The notes below the pieces were generated by a model, which saw nothing but the letters and a program-made list of their open reading frames with translations, did not search any database and had not been told where the DNA came from. The position numbers and the translations under genes were made by a program. Below, piece by piece: positions 62,715-64,000 of a DNA stretch of 64,000 nucleotides. The stretch is from Kitasatospora phosalacinea. Its GTDB lineage: Bacteria; Actinomycetota; Actinomycetes; Streptomycetales; Streptomycetaceae. Each line of letters opens with the position of its first letter. The first letter of the stretch is position 1. The stretch covers positions 1-64,000 of the forward strand of contig NZ_BSSA01000039.1 in the NCBI RefSeq assembly GCF_030268885.1, read 5' to 3'.

Positions 62715-64000
62715 GGCCGCCCCGCGGCGAGCAGGTAGTTGGGGCCGTCGGTGTAGTGCTTGTTGACGTCGACGGCGCCCGAGCGGTCCTTGGCCAGCAG
62801 GGTGCCCGCGGTGACCATGGCCTTGACCGGCAGCCGCCGGGCCTCCAGCAGGTCGGTGCGCAGCGGGTCGCCGGCCGCCCCGAGCCGGTCGACGGCCGCG
62901 GCGAGCGTCTCGCGCAGCAGGCCGAGGGTCCGCTCCAGCGGGGCGCGGCCGTGCTCGGCCAGGCCGAAGGCGAGCGAGGCGGTGCACAGGTGGCCGGTGA
63001 TGGTGGTGAACAGGTCGGTCAGCGGCCGGTCCCGGTCGCCGAAGATCCGCGCGTCGTCGAACAGCCTTCGGTAGGGGGCGAGTTCGCCGAGCCGGGCGAG
63101 GTTGATCCGGGGGCCGTCGTTGTCCTTGTACAGCAGCCGCAGCCTGGTCCGGCCGCCGTCGGCGTCCAGCACCAGCGAGGTGTTCTGCTGGTGCGACTCC
63201 AGCGCGATGCCGTACCCGAACAGGGTGGTCTGCCAGTCCAGCAGCAGTTCCAGCAGCGCCCGGTACAGCTCCAGGACCGAGCCCGCGTAGAAGCGGTCCG
63301 CGAGGTGGTCGACCACCAGGCGGCCGCCGGGCGCGACGGCCAGCAGCGCCGCCAGCGGGACGGTCACCGCGCCGTCGAGCCCGGCGGGCTGGCGCCGGAC
63401 CAGGACGGCGAGCAGCTCCTCCCCGGCGGCCTGCAGGTGGCTCTGCTCGTCGGCGTGCAGGACGCGCCCGGCGAACCGGGGCTCGCGCGCCAGCACGGCC
63501 TGGAGCAGCAGCTGCCCGGCGGCCCCGTCGGTGAGGGTGCCGGGTTTGATGGTGCGCCGGTTGCGCTGCCCCAGGGTGGCGGTGGCCAGCGGCAGCTTGA
63601 GGTGCACCGAAGGGTCCCGGACGACCGACACGGTGCGCATCGACAGGGTCGGCAGCACCTCCAGGTACGGCTCCTCGGCCAGCACCGCGCCGGGCAGGTC
63701 CGGGAGCAGGTCGGCGGTCAGCGGGTGCACCGGCAGGGCCAGGTAGGCGCCCTCCACCCCGAACCGGCGGGCGCTCGGCCACCACGGGGGGAGCGGCTCG
63801 GCTCCCCGCACGTCCAGCTCACCGGCCGGCACGGCCAGCCAGCGCAGCTCGAACGGGCGGTGGAACTCCGGTGCGTACGCCATGAGTTGACGCTCCGTCA
63901 GTCCTGAGCGGCCGCGGGCGGTGGGGTACACCGGGTGGTCGAGGTAGGCGGCGAGGGCGTCGAAGGCGAGCGAGGCGGCCGGGCCGGTCCAGTGCGCCGG
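62711..64000 (-). CDS. NIS siderophore synthetase 1, partial (N-terminus outside window)
   Basis: At least 429 residues of an IucA/IucC-family synthetase are visible. The frame stays open to the window edge, and the conserved HPVYPTARGR near 63930 shows that the start lies beyond 64000. Motifs include LPVHPLTADLL, STLSMRT-like PTLSMRTVSV, KLPLATATLGQRN, ALESHQQN and LLYKDNDGPR. A GTG at 63931 is within the conserved core and is not the true start. It is the first visible gene of the minus-strand operon. Confidence 0.93.
   Translation of the reverse strand, partial: PAHWTGPAASLAFDALAAYLDHPVYPTARGRSGLTERQLMAYAPEFHRPFELRWLAVPAGELDVRGAEPLPPWWPSARRFGVEGAYLALPVHPLTADLLPDLPGAVLAEEPYLEVLPTLSMRTVSVVRDPSVHLKLPLATATLGQRNRRTIKPGTLTDGAAGQLLLQAVLAREPRFAGRVLHADEQSHLQAAGEELLAVLVRRQPAGLDGAVTVPLAALLAVAPGGRLVVDHLADRFYAGSVLELYRALLELLLDWQTTLFGYGIALESHQQNTSLVLDADGGRTRLRLLYKDNDGPRINLARLGELAPYRRLFDDARIFGDRDRPLTDLFTTITGHLCTASLAFGLAEHGRAPLERTLGLLRETLAAAVDRLGAAGDPLRTDLLEARRLPVKAMVTAGTLLAKDRSGAVDVNKHYTDGPNYLLAAGRP

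Overview
The window is high-GC actinomycete chromosome. Strong third-codon-position GC bias, GTG starts, ATGA/GTGA stop-start overlaps, leaderless transcripts, an actinobacterial MurT/GatD pair and many secondary-metabolite genes point to the Streptomycetaceae (Streptomyces or Kitasatospora). I cannot resolve the genus.

Layout. (1) 1-540: no convincing gene. (2) 541-18558: one co-directional, mostly translationally coupled operon for a small nonribosomal peptide: type II thioesterase, SDR oxidoreductase, three NRPS proteins, two ATP-grasp ligases, a P450 and an MFS exporter. Specificity residues read as Thr-like, Val and Ser. The terminal protein has a Cys-type thioesterase (GHCVG), a C domain whose second His is Asn, and an extra PCP with no A domain of its own. 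(3) 18729-31679: mostly housekeeping genes: D-lactate dehydrogenase-like, pfkA, murT-gatD, an ACT-GNAT protein, a PLP decarboxylase, a Cys-rich secreted HELGH protein, glmS preceded by a small leaderless gene, and small proteins. (4) 31906-34016: a PRC-barrel gene, then a damaged segment made of an integrase 5' fragment, an internally deleted IS3-like element and a frameshifted kup 3' remnant. (5) 34170-48376: a potassium-uptake island: small membrane protein, stand-alone KdpD N-terminal protein, two KimA-like permeases, a 27-aa small ORF plus kdpFABC, and kdpDE. (6) 48473-51926: alpha/beta hydrolase, unknown protein, a divergent hybrid-HTH regulator with CATTGCAATG palindromes, and a decayed IS630 element with intact ends. 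(7) 51972-58458: TPR protein, secreted GH43-CBM6-ricin enzyme behind a LacI-type operator, BenE-like transporter, SnoaL-like protein, DUF6325-like and SHOCT proteins. (8) 58568-64000 (minus strand, cut by the window edge): an NRPS-independent (IucA/IucC) siderophore operon.

How the parts work together. In the NRPS operon, NRPS-2 (A-PCP-C) probably starts the chain and hands Val to the Ser module of NRPS-3. NRPS-1 (Thr-like A-PCP) may load the orphan terminal PCP or act as a separate tailoring platform. The Cys thioesterase would release the product, possibly as a strained ring. The P450, SDR and ATP-grasp ligases modify or extend it, and the MFS protein exports it. In the potassium island, KdpD/KdpE would control kdpFABC, and GTCA-type repeats upstream of three transcription units suggest a shared regulon. 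The siderophore operon has the NIS / MFS / NIS / PLP-enzyme layout of citrate-type carboxylate siderophores.

All calls rest on reading the sequence and family knowledge; no database search was run.
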